NCBI RefSeq assembly: GCF_013778455.1
Contig: NZ_JACEHE010000012.1
Location: 1 to 64,000 of the forward strand
Origin: Streptomyces himalayensis subsp. himalayensis
GTDB lineage: Bacteria; Actinomycetota; Actinomycetes; Streptomycetales; Streptomycetaceae
Reading direction: 5' to 3'
Length of the DNA stretch: 64,000 nt
Under the pieces are notes generated by a model, which worked only from the letters and a program-made list of their open reading frames with translations, ran no database searches and was not told the DNA's origin. This document shows positions 1 to 8,093 of this stretch, in pieces; the stretch's first letter is position 1, and each line of letters begins with the position of its first letter. Made by a program: the position numbers and the translations under genes.

Positions 1-1045
1 TAAGGGACTCGAAGGAATCGTCAGCCATGCCCGCCCACAGTTGTGCGCGGGCCAGTTCGATGTAGAAGCCGCTGCGCCGTTCCGCGGGCAGGGGCTCGGC
101 TGGCTTCCATTCCTTCGCGACGTCCACGGCCCGGTGAACATGGTCGCTGCCGAGGCTGACGGCGACGGAAACCTCATGGATACGCACGGAGTGAGGACCG
201 AAGGCGGTGCCCTGGTAGATGCCCTCCTGAACGCGGTCGCCGAGAGTACGAGCCTCGTCAAGATGGATGTCTGCTGCCTCGGCATTGCCCGCGCGGCCGG
301 CAATGACGGCAGCACGCATGTGCAGGGCGCCGCGGGCTGCGATCGTCGCGGTGTCGCTCGGCGCTGGCGCGGTGTCGACGGCCTGCTCCAAGGCCCGTAA
401 GCCGGGCGCGTGGGCACGTGCCGAGAAGAACGTCTCCGTGCGGACGTAGCTCACGGTTGCCTCGAGGAGAGGACTATCAGCCTCGGGGACGGCCCAGCGC
501 ATGAGCTCGATCAGCCGCGCGGAGAGGTCGGAAGCCCCGTACTTGTAGGCGACGGCATCGGCCGAGCGATAGGCCGCGACGAGAAGCGAAGCCAGTTCGG
601 CACGCTCTGCCCCGCGGCTGGCGTGGAAGGCACGCGCGAGCTCACCGAGCAGGGCAGGCAGTTGCCGGGTGATCTGGACGTATTGTGCGGCTAGGCGCCA
701 GCTCGTGGCCGCTGCGACATCGGAGCGGAGTTCGGCGAGAGGCCGAGTGGGGCCGTCGTCGGGGATGTCGTAGGCGGCGACCGCCGCGGAGATGGAGGGC
801 AGGGCGTCGCGGACACGGTGGTCGACTCGGGTGTGACCGGTGAGAAGCCGCGACGGATCCGTGCCCAGGGCTGCCGCGATGGCGTCGAGGGTGTCGTCGC
901 TGGGTAACCGGGACCCTTGTTCGATCTTGCGGAGCATGCTGAGCGAGACGAAGGCTGCACGCGCGAGTTCGTCTTGGGTCATCCTGCGGGCGCGTCGGGC
1001 CGCGGCGATGCGCTGGCCCACCTCGCACATAGGGTCGGCGGGCAT
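1..1045 (-). CDS. XRE-family transcriptional regulator, partial (C-terminus beyond window)
   Basis: Reading the minus strand from an ATG at 1043-1045 gives an open frame of about 348 codons to the left edge without a stop. Residues 8-65 form a classic Cro/C1-type helix-turn-helix, with the segments RMTQDELARAA and SLSMLRKIEQGSRLPS. The remaining roughly 280 residues are alanine- and leucine-rich helices resembling the TPR-like sensor half of many Streptomyces XRE regulators. The HTH is clear; the ligand and targets are unknown. It lies downstream of the HAD gene on the same strand with a gap of about 106 nt, so the two could be cotranscribed. The C-terminus is missing from this window. Confidence 0.85.
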   Translation of the reverse strand, partial: MPADPMCEVGQRIAAARRARRMTQDELARAAFVSLSMLRKIEQGSRLPSDDTLDAIAAALGTDPSRLLTGHTRVDHRVRDALPSISAAVAAYDIPDDGPTRPLAELRSDVAAATSWRLAAQYVQITRQLPALLGELARAFHASRGAERAELASLLVAAYRSADAVAYKYGASDLSARLIELMRWAVPEADSPLLEATVSYVRTETFFSARAHAPGLRALEQAVDTAPAPSDTATIAARGALHMRAAVIAGRAGNAEAADIHLDEARTLGDRVQEGIYQGTAFGPHSVRIHEVSVAVSLGSDHVHRAVDVAKEWKPAEPLPAERRSGFYIELARAQLWAGMADDSFESL

Positions 1046-1151
1046 ACTGGCTCCAGTTCGGTGCGTCCACTCCGAACCGTACCCGCGCCGAGACGCTGCG
1101 GACACGCAAACGGACCCACCGCATTCGCTGGTGGGGCTGTGTTGTTGACGG

Positions 1152-1793
1152 TCAGTCGACGACGATCGCCGGGAGCTCGGTGAGGCTGTCGATCTGCCAG
1201 TCCGCCGCGGCCCGCACCTGCGGATCGTCTGCCCAGTAGTGTCCCCAGGGCCCGCGACGGATGTGGGCGGCACGAAGGCCGGCAGCCTTCGCCGGGTGAA
1301 TGTCGTTGGCCGGATGGTCGCCCACGTACAGCGTGGCCTGCGGCTCGGCCTGCGCGACCTCCAGTACCCGGTGGAAGAACGCCGGGTCGGGTTTGGCGAC
1401 GCCCCACTCACCAGAGGTCACCACCAGATCAGCGGGCAGGTTCAGGCCGCGGAGCAGCGCGCCCGCGCGCACCGTCTGATTCCCCGCGATGATCACGCGC
1501 ACGCCCTGCTGTCGGAGCGCGGCGAGGGCGGGCCGGACGTCGTCGTACAGGTCTGTCTCGTCGATGCTCTCGCCGCGGCCCGCGGCTTCCCTGGCCTCGT
1601 ACTCCGCGGCGATGTCGACGTCGGGTTTAACCAGCCGGACGGCGTCGGCGTTGTCGCGGCCGTGGGTGACGACGGCGCCGACGAGCGCGGAGAGGGTGTG
1701 CCGGGGGACGCCGAGCCAGTCGGCCCAGGATGCCCAGTAGCGGTCGTCGCGGGTGATGGTCTCGCCTACGTCGAACACCACTGCATGAATCAT
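1152..1793 (-). CDS. HAD-superfamily hydrolase (haloacid dehalogenase-like)
   Basis: This is a 213-residue protein starting MIHAVVFDVGETIT. It carries HAD motif I in the form DVGET, where the second acidic residue is replaced by E. Motif II is in VIIAGNQT, a lysine in GVAKPDPAFF serves as motif III, and YVGDHPANDIHPAKAAG is motif IV. Such proteins are small cytosolic phosphatases or dehalogenases acting on phosphorylated metabolites. The frame stays open to 1952, but the upstream residues do not look like this family, so I place the start at 1793, where the family fold begins. The substrate cannot be told from sequence. Confidence 0.85.
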   Translation of the reverse strand: MIHAVVFDVGETITRDDRYWASWADWLGVPRHTLSALVGAVVTHGRDNADAVRLVKPDVDIAAEYEAREAAGRGESIDETDLYDDVRPALAALRQQGVRVIIAGNQTVRAGALLRGLNLPADLVVTSGEWGVAKPDPAFFHRVLEVAQAEPQATLYVGDHPANDIHPAKAAGLRAAHIRRGPWGHYWADDPQVRAAADWQIDSLTELPAIVVD

Positions 1794-1945
1794 GGGGGCA
1801 GGGTATATGGGCATGCCGAAAGGCCTCTCCCGCGCGAGAAAGCGGCGAGAGGGCGAGTGTTCATCGGTAAAGCAGCCAAACACACGGACGGAACGGCACA
1901 CGCGGGACCTGCACGTCAGCCAATATGGGGAGTATGGTGTGAAGT

Positions 1946-2227
1946 ATGGCAACCAAGAAGGTGACCATCACCATCCCTGAGGACCTCTTGGACGAGATCC
2001 GCTCAGAGACCGACGAACGTGGCCTGTCGGCGTACGTCGCCGAGGCCCTGCGTGCTCAGCGGCAGCGGGACAGGCTTCTGGAGCTCACTGAATGGCTTCA
2101 GGAGGAGTACGGCCCGGTGTCCGAGGAGGAGCAGCAGCAGGCCGCCGCAGAGCTGGACGAGATCGATGCCGAGCACGCCCGCCGCCGCGGCGCGCAGGGC
2201 GGCAGCGGGACGGGGGCCGCCGCTTGA
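1946..2227 (+). CDS. Ribbon-helix-helix antitoxin (CopG/VapB-like)
   Basis: This 93-residue protein starts with a basic beta-strand (KKVTITIPEDLLDEI) followed by two helices, the pattern of a ribbon-helix-helix DNA-binding dimer. The acidic, glutamine-rich C-terminal half (residues 45-80) is typical of an antitoxin tail that wraps its toxin. Its TGA overlaps the TTG start of the following PIN-domain gene, so the two are translationally coupled. By analogy with VapBC systems it should bind its own promoter together with the toxin. Family assignment comes from pattern, not from a search. Confidence 0.75.
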   Translation: MATKKVTITIPEDLLDEIRSETDERGLSAYVAEALRAQRQRDRLLELTEWLQEEYGPVSEEEQQQAAAELDEIDAEHARRRGAQGGSGTGAAA

Positions 2228-2643
2228 CCGGCCGCGCGCGGGACCACAAGCCGCTGCGCGTGTTCGTCCTGGACTCCGAGGCGCTTTCACAGGCCGTGCG
2301 GGGTGAGCGCCGCATGATGGCACTGCTGGATCTGGCCGCCCGGGGCGAGGCCGAGGTGGTGACCTCTCCGATGACGGTCATCGAGGCGTTCGACGGGCGT
2401 GTGACGGAGCGGCGATGGGACTGGGTGTTGTCCCGCTTGGAGGTGTCTGAGCTGGGCAGGCAGCAGGCGCGCGAGGCGCGGAAGCTGCTGGCCGAAGCTG
2501 GGCTGCACGGCCACAAGTACGCGATCGACGCGGTGTTGGCCGTCGTCGCCCGGGAGCGGCGTGGCCAGGTGACCGTCTTCACCTCGGACGTTGACGACCT
2601 GGAGCGGCTGGTGCCGCGGCACGTCGTGGTGCGAAAGGTGTGA
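2224..2643 (+). CDS. PIN-domain ribonuclease toxin (VapC-like)
   Basis: A frame of about 139 residues reads from a TTG at 2224; a GTG at 2260 would give VFVLDSEALS directly. PIN-type acidic residues can be placed: D in FVLDSEALS, E in MTVIEAF, D in YAIDAVLA, and D in FTSDVDDL. These are spaced as in VapC-type Mg2+-dependent RNases. The 4-nt overlap with the antitoxin and the size fit a type II toxin. The RNA target is unknown. The TTG start is preferred because of the stop/start overlap, but it has not been tested. Confidence 0.72.
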   Translation: MTGRARDHKPLRVFVLDSEALSQAVRGERRMMALLDLAARGEAEVVTSPMTVIEAFDGRVTERRWDWVLSRLEVSELGRQQAREARKLLAEAGLHGHKYAIDAVLAVVARERRGQVTVFTSDVDDLERLVPRHVVVRKV

Positions 2644-2934
2644 GTGTCCCGGCGGCGTGCGCGAGGCCCGGCGCGGGGATTGGCCGACCCTGTCCGCACA
2701 GCCGATCCGGACTGTGCGCCGGATTGCGAGGGTGATCGACAGAGGGCCGCACCGGACGCTCACAGGCGTGGAACCATCTGGCGCCGCTGTCGGCGACGGA
2801 GGTGGGGCGGTGCCGCGGCACGGTCTGACGGTCGGTGAGAGGCCAGGCTGCCGGGCGAACACGGTGTGAGGATGCTGTGGGCGCCCGTCGGCTTTCTTCC
2901 GTGTCGCAGCCGGTCTCCGTAGCCTGACGGACTC

Positions 2935-4755
2935 ATGACAACCGACATCATGGGTTCCACGGGGCAACCCGGACCCTCACGCAGACGCTTCCTGGCAGGC
3001 GCCGGGGCGGCGGTCGGCGGCGCGGTCGGCGCCGCCGCGTTATGGCCGGCCGGTTCCGCGGCCGCCGCTTCGGGCAAACGCGTCGCCGTCCTCGGCGGCG
3101 GAGTCTCCGGGCTCAGCGCCGCCCAGGAGCTCGCCGAACGCGGCTATGCCGTGACCGTCTACGAGTACTACGACGTCCTCGGCGGCAAGGCCCGCTCGAT
3201 GGACGTCCCGGGCACGGGCGAGGGCGGCCGCAAGCCGCTGCCCGGCGAGCACGGATTCCGGTTCTTCCCCGGCTTCTACCGCAACCTCCCGGACACGATG
3301 CGCCGCATCCCCTTCCCGGGCAACGCGAACGGCGTGCACGACAACCTCCGCAGCGGCACCGAGGCCCTCTTCGCGCGCGAGGCCGGGCGCCCGGATCTGC
3401 GTTTCCCGCTGCGCCGTGCCACGACCCCGCCCCGGCCGGTGGACATCACCCCGTCCTGGATCCGCGACCAGGTGCTCAGCGTCCTCGACCTCGGCACGCG
3501 GCTGCCCGCGCACGAGGCGGCGTACTTCGCGGACCGGCTGCTCGTCCACCTCACCAGCTGCGACGCGCGCCGAGAGGACGAGTGGGAGAAGACCGCCTGG
3601 TGGGACTTCATCCGGGCCGAGGAGATGAGCGAGGAGTACCAGATCTCCCTCGGCATCGGACAGACCCGCAATCTCGTGGCCACCCGCGCCCAGGAGGCCT
3701 CCACCCGCACTGTCGGCCGCGTCATCATCGAGGCGCTGCTGCTCTGGGGGCTGCTGGGCCGCGGCATGGATGGCGACGCGGACATCGACCGCGTGCTGAA
3801 CGCGCCGACGAGCGAGGCCTGGATCGACCCCTGGTCGGCCCATCTGCGCTCGCTCGGTGTGGAGTTCGTGCTGGGCACTCAGGTGCGCGAGGTCGTGTAC
3901 GAGGGCGGGCGGATCACCGGCGTCCGGGTGTCCGCGCCCGACGGGAGCGGTGCCCGTACCGTCACCGCCGACCACTACGTCTCCGCGCTGCCCGTCGAGC
4001 ACGCGCGCGTGACCTGGGGCGCGGCCCTGCGCGCGGCCGATCCGCAGCTGGCGCGGTGCGATGAGCTGAAGACGGACTGGATGGTGGGCATCCAGTTCTA
4101 TCTGCGGACGCCGACGCCCGTGGTGCACGGGCACATCAACTGCCTCGATTCGCCCTGGGCGGTCACCGGCATCGGACAGGCGCAGTTCTGGGATGTACGG
4201 GACTTCTCCGCCGATTACGGCGACGGGCAGGCGTACGACTGCCTCTCCGCGATCGTCTCGGAGTGGGATCTGCCCGGGATCCTCTACGGCAAGACGGCGC
4301 GGGAGTGCACCCGCGAGGAGATCGTCGCCGAGTGCTGGGCGCAGCTGAAGGACGGGCTCAACGACGCGGGCAAGACCGTGCTGAGGGACGACGACCGGCT
4401 CGGCTGGTTCATGGACCCGGCGGTCACCGGCCTCGGCGGACCGAACCCGCAGAACCGCGAGCCGCTACTGATCCATCCCACCGGCACGCTCTACAACCGT
4501 CCCACCGCCCGCACCGCCGTCCCCAACTTCTATCTCGCGGGTGACTATGTCCGGACAGATGTGGATCTGGCGACCATGGAGGGCGCCAACGAGTCGGCCC
4601 GCATGGCCGTCAACGCCCTGCTCGACGCGGACGGTTCGGACGCCGAGCGCTGCCGCATCTGGGAGCTGTACCGCCCGCCGGAACTGGAACCGCTCAAGCG
4701 CGTGGACGAGGTCCGCTACCGGCTGGGGCTGCCCAACACGTTCGACGTGGGCTGA
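2935..4755 (+). CDS. Tat-exported FAD-dependent amine oxidase/desaturase-type oxidoreductase
   Basis: This is a 606-residue flavoprotein. Residues 15-45 form a twin-arginine signal (SRRRFLAGAG then an Ala/Gly-rich stretch), predicting folded export. From about residue 48 there is a dinucleotide-binding motif (VAVLGGGVSGLSAAQELAERG) and the follow-on GGKARS typical of the phytoene desaturase/hydroxysqualene dehydroxylase/amine oxidase superfamily. The C-terminal FAD-contact region reads FYLAGDYVRTDVDLATMEGANESA. The substrate is unknown; HpnE-like or carotenoid-like chemistry is possible. No convincing Shine-Dalgarno precedes the ATG, and a TAGCCT element ends only 9 nt upstream, so the mRNA may be leaderless (inference). 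Confidence 0.85.
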   Translation: MTTDIMGSTGQPGPSRRRFLAGAGAAVGGAVGAAALWPAGSAAAASGKRVAVLGGGVSGLSAAQELAERGYAVTVYEYYDVLGGKARSMDVPGTGEGGRKPLPGEHGFRFFPGFYRNLPDTMRRIPFPGNANGVHDNLRSGTEALFAREAGRPDLRFPLRRATTPPRPVDITPSWIRDQVLSVLDLGTRLPAHEAAYFADRLLVHLTSCDARREDEWEKTAWWDFIRAEEMSEEYQISLGIGQTRNLVATRAQEASTRTVGRVIIEALLLWGLLGRGMDGDADIDRVLNAPTSEAWIDPWSAHLRSLGVEFVLGTQVREVVYEGGRITGVRVSAPDGSGARTVTADHYVSALPVEHARVTWGAALRAADPQLARCDELKTDWMVGIQFYLRTPTPVVHGHINCLDSPWAVTGIGQAQFWDVRDFSADYGDGQAYDCLSAIVSEWDLPGILYGKTARECTREEIVAECWAQLKDGLNDAGKTVLRDDDRLGWFMDPAVTGLGGPNPQNREPLLIHPTGTLYNRPTARTAVPNFYLAGDYVRTDVDLATMEGANESARMAVNALLDADGSDAERCRIWELYRPPELEPLKRVDEVRYRLGLPNTFDVG

Positions 4756-4789
4756 GCATGCCCGGCCCCGGTGACGCCGACTGAGCACA

Positions 4790-4831
4790 CCGGAGGGCCG
4801 CCGTCCCCGATCGGCGACGGCGACCCTCCGG
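4790..4831. terminator. Bidirectional hairpin terminator
   Basis: The arms CCGGAGGG (4790-4797) and CCCTCCGG (4824-4831) enclose a second GC-rich stem (CCGTC/GACGG). The hairpin sits between the convergent FAD-oxidoreductase and NlpC/P60 genes. There is no T-tract, as is usual in actinomycetes. Confidence 0.7.
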
Positions 4832-4845
4832 ACGGTGGCCCAGCG

Positions 4846-5643
4846 TCAGAGCACGCGGACCGCACCGCTCGCCGGGTATCCGGACAGGTCCTGGATGACG
4901 ACGCCCTTGGACGGGTTGGCGGCGTCCAGGTACTGGCCGTTACCGATGTAGACACCGGTGTGGTACGCGGAGCCCTTGCCACCCCAGTAGAGGATGTCGC
5001 CGACCTGGAGGTTGGAGAGGGAGACCTCGGTGCCGACCGTCGACTGGTCCTGCGCGACGCGGGGGAGGTCCACACCGACCTGCCTGAAGGCGGCCTGGAC
5101 GAGGCTGGAGCAGTCCCAGGCGTTGGGGCCGGTGGCGCCCATGACGTACGCGTCGCCCACCTGAGCCTTGAGGAAGCTGATGACGGTGGCGACGCTGCCG
5201 CTCGCGGGGGCGGCGACGTCGGAGGTCGCGGCGGCGAGCGTGGTGCGTGCGGAGTTCCGCGAGGCGCGCTCCTCGGCGGCCTTGCGCTCGGCCTCGGCCT
5301 CGGCCTTCTTCTTGGCCTCCGCCTTGCGCTTGGCCTCGGCGAGGTCCTTCTTGGCCTGCTTTGCGGCCTTCGCGGCGGCCGCGTCCTGCTCCGCCTGCAG
5401 CTCGTACTGGGCTGCCGCCAGCTGGGTGGCGGCTGCGGACTCGGCGACCTGTACGGACAGGCCGGTGGTGAGCGTGGGCAGCTCGATGGTCTCGGTCACG
5501 GGCTCGGCCGCGGTCGCCGGCCCGGCCGCACCGGCCACTGCCAGGGTGCTGAGGACGCCACCGGCAACTCCGGCGCGCAGGGCGAGCTTCGACGCTCCGC
5601 GGCGGGGCTTCCGGTGGCTGGGTATGTGAGCGGTGTGGGACAT
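4846..5643 (-). CDS. Secreted NlpC/P60 (C40) peptidoglycan endopeptidase
   Basis: This 265-residue exported cell-wall hydrolase is predicted to cut peptide stems of peptidoglycan. A basic N-terminus and hydrophobic core (about residues 20-45, ending GPATAAEP) form a signal peptide. A long Ala/Lys/Glu-rich coiled coil follows (about 70-125), and the C-terminal NlpC/P60 domain starts near 150. The catalytic Cys lies in NAWDCSSLVQAAF, the His in GSAYHTGVYIG, and a third polar residue in YLDAANP. The start at 5643 follows the signal-peptide pattern; an in-frame ATG at 5700 is less likely. It is divergent from nuoA across a 768-bp gap. Confidence 0.9.
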   Translation of the reverse strand: MSHTAHIPSHRKPRRGASKLALRAGVAGGVLSTLAVAGAAGPATAAEPVTETIELPTLTTGLSVQVAESAAATQLAAAQYELQAEQDAAAAKAAKQAKKDLAEAKRKAEAKKKAEAEAERKAAEERASRNSARTTLAAATSDVAAPASGSVATVISFLKAQVGDAYVMGATGPNAWDCSSLVQAAFRQVGVDLPRVAQDQSTVGTEVSLSNLQVGDILYWGGKGSAYHTGVYIGNGQYLDAANPSKGVVIQDLSGYPASGAVRVL

Positions 5644-6411
5644 GTGTAAAAGCGCTATCAGGGACTCCCCGTTACCTTCAAGAAACGTGTGGTGTGCCAC
5701 AGTTGCTCATTTCGGACACCGAATCCCGGGCGTGTCGCTCTTTATTGACGCCGTAACGGACATTGCGGGCAGGGTCGATCAGGCCTGTGATCATGGGCTT
5801 TCGGTATTACGTCCGAATTGCCCGCCACTTACCACTGGTTGGGGCGGTTGGCCAAGCCCGGTTTCTCCGCCCCGTCCGCTCGTGTGGCACAGGTCACGGA
5901 ACGGTCACCGTCGTAAGGGCGTCCGGCTCGTGAACGGATGCACGCGTTCGACGTCCGCCCGCCGTCGCCCCGCCCGCGCGGGGTCGCGGTTCAATATCAG
6001 CCAGAGGCGTCCAGCGCCAATTTGCTGTGGAGTCCCCTCGCTTGATAGTGAGCCCCTCGCCTCCACCTGCGGAAACGAGACAACTTGTGACCTCTGGTGA
6101 TCACTCAGGCGCTTCGCGTGTGAAGATCACTGCTCATCCGACTTCATGATCCTTCGACGGGTGGTGGAGATCACAAAGTCCGTGACCCACCCCGTGTCGC
6201 AGATCACAGACCCGCAGGCATAGGATGCGTGGCAGTTGGGCTTGTGACCTGCTTCACATGTACACGATCTCCGCGGGTCCTTACGGGACTTGTGGGTCGC
6301 TCGGGGCTCAAGGAGTCCTTGTGGCCGATGGGGCTTGTGTGACCAGGGGAAGCAGGGAGCCTGCCCGGCGCCGCCGAAACAGTCAGTGCCGACTGAGAGG
6401 AGCGAGGAGCG
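5644..6411. other. 768-bp divergent regulatory region between NlpC/P60 gene and nuoA
   Basis: No convincing gene was found in this stretch; open frames here (for example 5633-6100 +) look like shadows. It must hold the promoter of the peptidase gene and that of the nuo operon. It is rich in TGTGA/TCACA-like half sites (around 6086-6110, 6118-6135, 6168-6185 and 6200-6208), the best of which is the Rex-type palindrome listed separately. I looked on the minus strand for the c-di-AMP (ydaO) riboswitch often found before actinobacterial wall-hydrolase genes and could not recognise it. Confidence 0.6.
6243..6258. promoter_or_regulatory. Putative Rex operator upstream of nuoA
   Basis: The 16-mer TGTGACCTGCTTCACA is an inverted repeat (TGTGA-N6-TCACA). 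It matches the Streptomyces Rex operator consensus as I recall it, TGTGAACNNNTTCACA, at 12 of 13 defined positions. It lies about 150 nt before the nuoA start. Rex represses respiratory genes when NADH/NAD+ is low and is released by NADH. A Crp-type protein would also accept TGTGA-N6-TCACA, so the regulator is inferred rather than proven. Confidence 0.7.
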
Positions 6412-6771
6412 GTGAACGCCTATGCGCCCATCCTCGTACTGGGAGCCCTCGGGGCAGGCTTTGCGATCTTCTCCGTGGTGATGGCCACGCTTGTCGGTCC
6501 AAAGCGCTACAACCGGGCCAAGCTCGAGGCCTACGAGTGCGGTATCGAGCCGACGCCGACACCGGCGGGCGGCGGACGATTCCCGATCAAGTACTACCTG
6601 ACGGCGATGCTCTTCATCATTTTCGACATCGAGATCGTCTTTCTGTACCCCTGGGCCGTCACCTTCGACGCCCTGGGTGTTTTCGGGCTCGTGGAGATGC
6701 TGCTCTTCGTGCTCACCGTCTTCGTCGCCTACGCATACGTGTGGCGGCGCGGCGGCCTGGAATGGGACTGA
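6412..6771 (+). CDS. nuoA: NADH-quinone oxidoreductase subunit A
   Basis: This 119-residue membrane subunit of respiratory complex I has three hydrophobic segments (about 5-28, 62-82 and 88-112). The family signature is visible: KLEAYECGIEP in the cytoplasmic loop and KYYLTAMLFIIFDIEIVFLYPWA in segment 2 with its conserved acidic residues. It is the first gene of the 14-gene operon, with a GTG start preceded by GAGGAGCG. NuoA helps form the quinone-access region at the junction of the peripheral and membrane arms. Confidence 0.97.
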   Translation: MNAYAPILVLGALGAGFAIFSVVMATLVGPKRYNRAKLEAYECGIEPTPTPAGGGRFPIKYYLTAMLFIIFDIEIVFLYPWAVTFDALGVFGLVEMLLFVLTVFVAYAYVWRRGGLEWD

Positions 6772-6807
6772 CACGCGCAAGGGACAAAGGGGTCTGAGGG
6801 GCCACTA

Positions 6808-7362
6808 ATGGGACTCGAAGAGAAACTGCCGAGCGGTTTTCTGCTGACCACCGTCGAACAGGCCGCGGGCTGGGTGCGCAAGTCGTCCGTCTTCCCGGCC
6901 ACCTTCGGCCTGGCCTGCTGCGCCATCGAGATGATGACGACCGGCGCGGGGCGCTACGACCTGGCCCGCTTCGGAATGGAGGTCTTCCGCGGCTCGCCGC
7001 GCCAGGCCGACCTGATGATCGTTGCCGGCCGCGTGAGCCAGAAGATGGCGCCGGTGCTGCGGCAGGTCTACGACCAGATGCCGAACCCCAAGTGGGTCAT
7101 CTCCATGGGCGTCTGCGCTTCGTCGGGCGGCATGTTCAACAACTACGCGATCGTGCAGGGCGTCGACCACGTCGTCCCCGTCGACATCTACCTGCCCGGC
7201 TGCCCGCCGCGGCCCGAGATGCTGATGGACGCGATCCTCAAGCTCCATCAGAAGATCCAGACCTCCAAGCTCGGCGTGAACGCCGAGGAGGCGGCGCAGG
7301 AGGCCGAGGAGGCGGCGCTCAAGGCGCTCCCCATCATCGAGATGAAGGGGCTGCTGCGATGA
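6808..7362 (+). CDS. nuoB: NADH-quinone oxidoreductase subunit B (cluster N2)
   Basis: This 184-residue peripheral-arm subunit holds the terminal [4Fe-4S] cluster N2, which passes electrons to quinone. The ligand cysteines are in LACCAIEMM (adjacent pair), SMGVCASSGG and LPGCPPRPE. The last 25 residues are an alanine/glutamate-rich tail beyond the usual fold. The gene starts 36 nt after nuoA and overlaps nuoC by 3-4 nt, so translation is coupled. Confidence 0.97.
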   Translation: MGLEEKLPSGFLLTTVEQAAGWVRKSSVFPATFGLACCAIEMMTTGAGRYDLARFGMEVFRGSPRQADLMIVAGRVSQKMAPVLRQVYDQMPNPKWVISMGVCASSGGMFNNYAIVQGVDHVVPVDIYLPGCPPRPEMLMDAILKLHQKIQTSKLGVNAEEAAQEAEEAALKALPIIEMKGLLR

Positions 7363-8093
7363 GCGAGCACAACGGCGTGAACCCCGAGCAGGACCTCAAC
7401 GCCTCGAATCTCCCTGGCCAGCGGGGCGACCAGGGCGAGGAGATCCGCGTCCAGCGCGGCATGTTCGGCGCCAACAACGGCGGCGACACCACCGGGTACG
7501 GCGGGCTCGTCCGCTCCGTACGGCTGCCCGGCCCGGCCGCGCGCCCCTACGGCGGCTGGTTCGACGAGGTCGCCGACGAGCTCGAGGGCGCCCTGGAGGA
7601 ACAGGGACTTCTCCCCGAGAACGCCATCGAGAAGACCGTCGTCGACCGCGACGAGATCACCTTCCACATCGCCCGCGAGTACCTCCTCCGCGTCGCTCAG
7701 ACCCTGCGCGACGACCCGGCGCTCCGCTTCGAGCTCTGCACCGGCGTCTCCGGGGTGCACTACCTGGGCGACAAGGGCCGCGAGCTGCACGCCGTCTACC
7801 ACCTGCGGTCGATCACCCACAACCGGCTGATCCGCCTGGAGGTCAGCGCCCCCGACGCCGATCCGCACGTTCCCTCGCTCGTCTCCGTCTATCCGACGAA
7901 CGACTGGCACGAGCGCGAGACGTACGACTTCTTCGGGCTGGTCTTCGACGGTCACCCGGCGCTGACGCGGATCATGATGCCGGACGACTGGCAGGGCTTC
8001 CCGCAGCGCAAGGACTACCCGCTCGGCGGCATCCCCGTCGAGTACAAGGGCGCCCAGATCCCGGCTCCGGACCAGCGGAGGTCGTACTCATGA
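7359..8093 (+). CDS. nuoC: NADH-quinone oxidoreductase subunit C
   Basis: This 244-residue peripheral-arm subunit contacts NuoD and NuoB. The family signature is clear near the C-terminal half: SVYPTNDWHERETYDFFG followed by HPALTRIMMPDDWQG and RKDYPLGG. About 60 extra residues at the N-terminus are hydrophilic and poorly conserved. The start ATG overlaps the nuoB stop (ATGA), and the end overlaps the nuoD start. NuoC and NuoD are separate genes here, unlike the fused nuoCD of E. coli. Confidence 0.96.
   Translation: MSEHNGVNPEQDLNASNLPGQRGDQGEEIRVQRGMFGANNGGDTTGYGGLVRSVRLPGPAARPYGGWFDEVADELEGALEEQGLLPENAIEKTVVDRDEITFHIAREYLLRVAQTLRDDPALRFELCTGVSGVHYLGDKGRELHAVYHLRSITHNRLIRLEVSAPDADPHVPSLVSVYPTNDWHERETYDFFGLVFDGHPALTRIMMPDDWQGFPQRKDYPLGGIPVEYKGAQIPAPDQRRSYS

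Noticed and set aside
642..1124. Antisense-like minus-strand frame overlapping the XRE gene
   Set aside because: Arg-rich and motif-free, whereas the frame from 1045 gives a clear HTH regulator running to the window edge.
5700..6120. c-di-AMP (ydaO) riboswitch before the NlpC/P60 gene
   Set aside because: Actinobacterial wall-hydrolase genes often have it, but I could not find its conserved core in the expected minus-strand leader.
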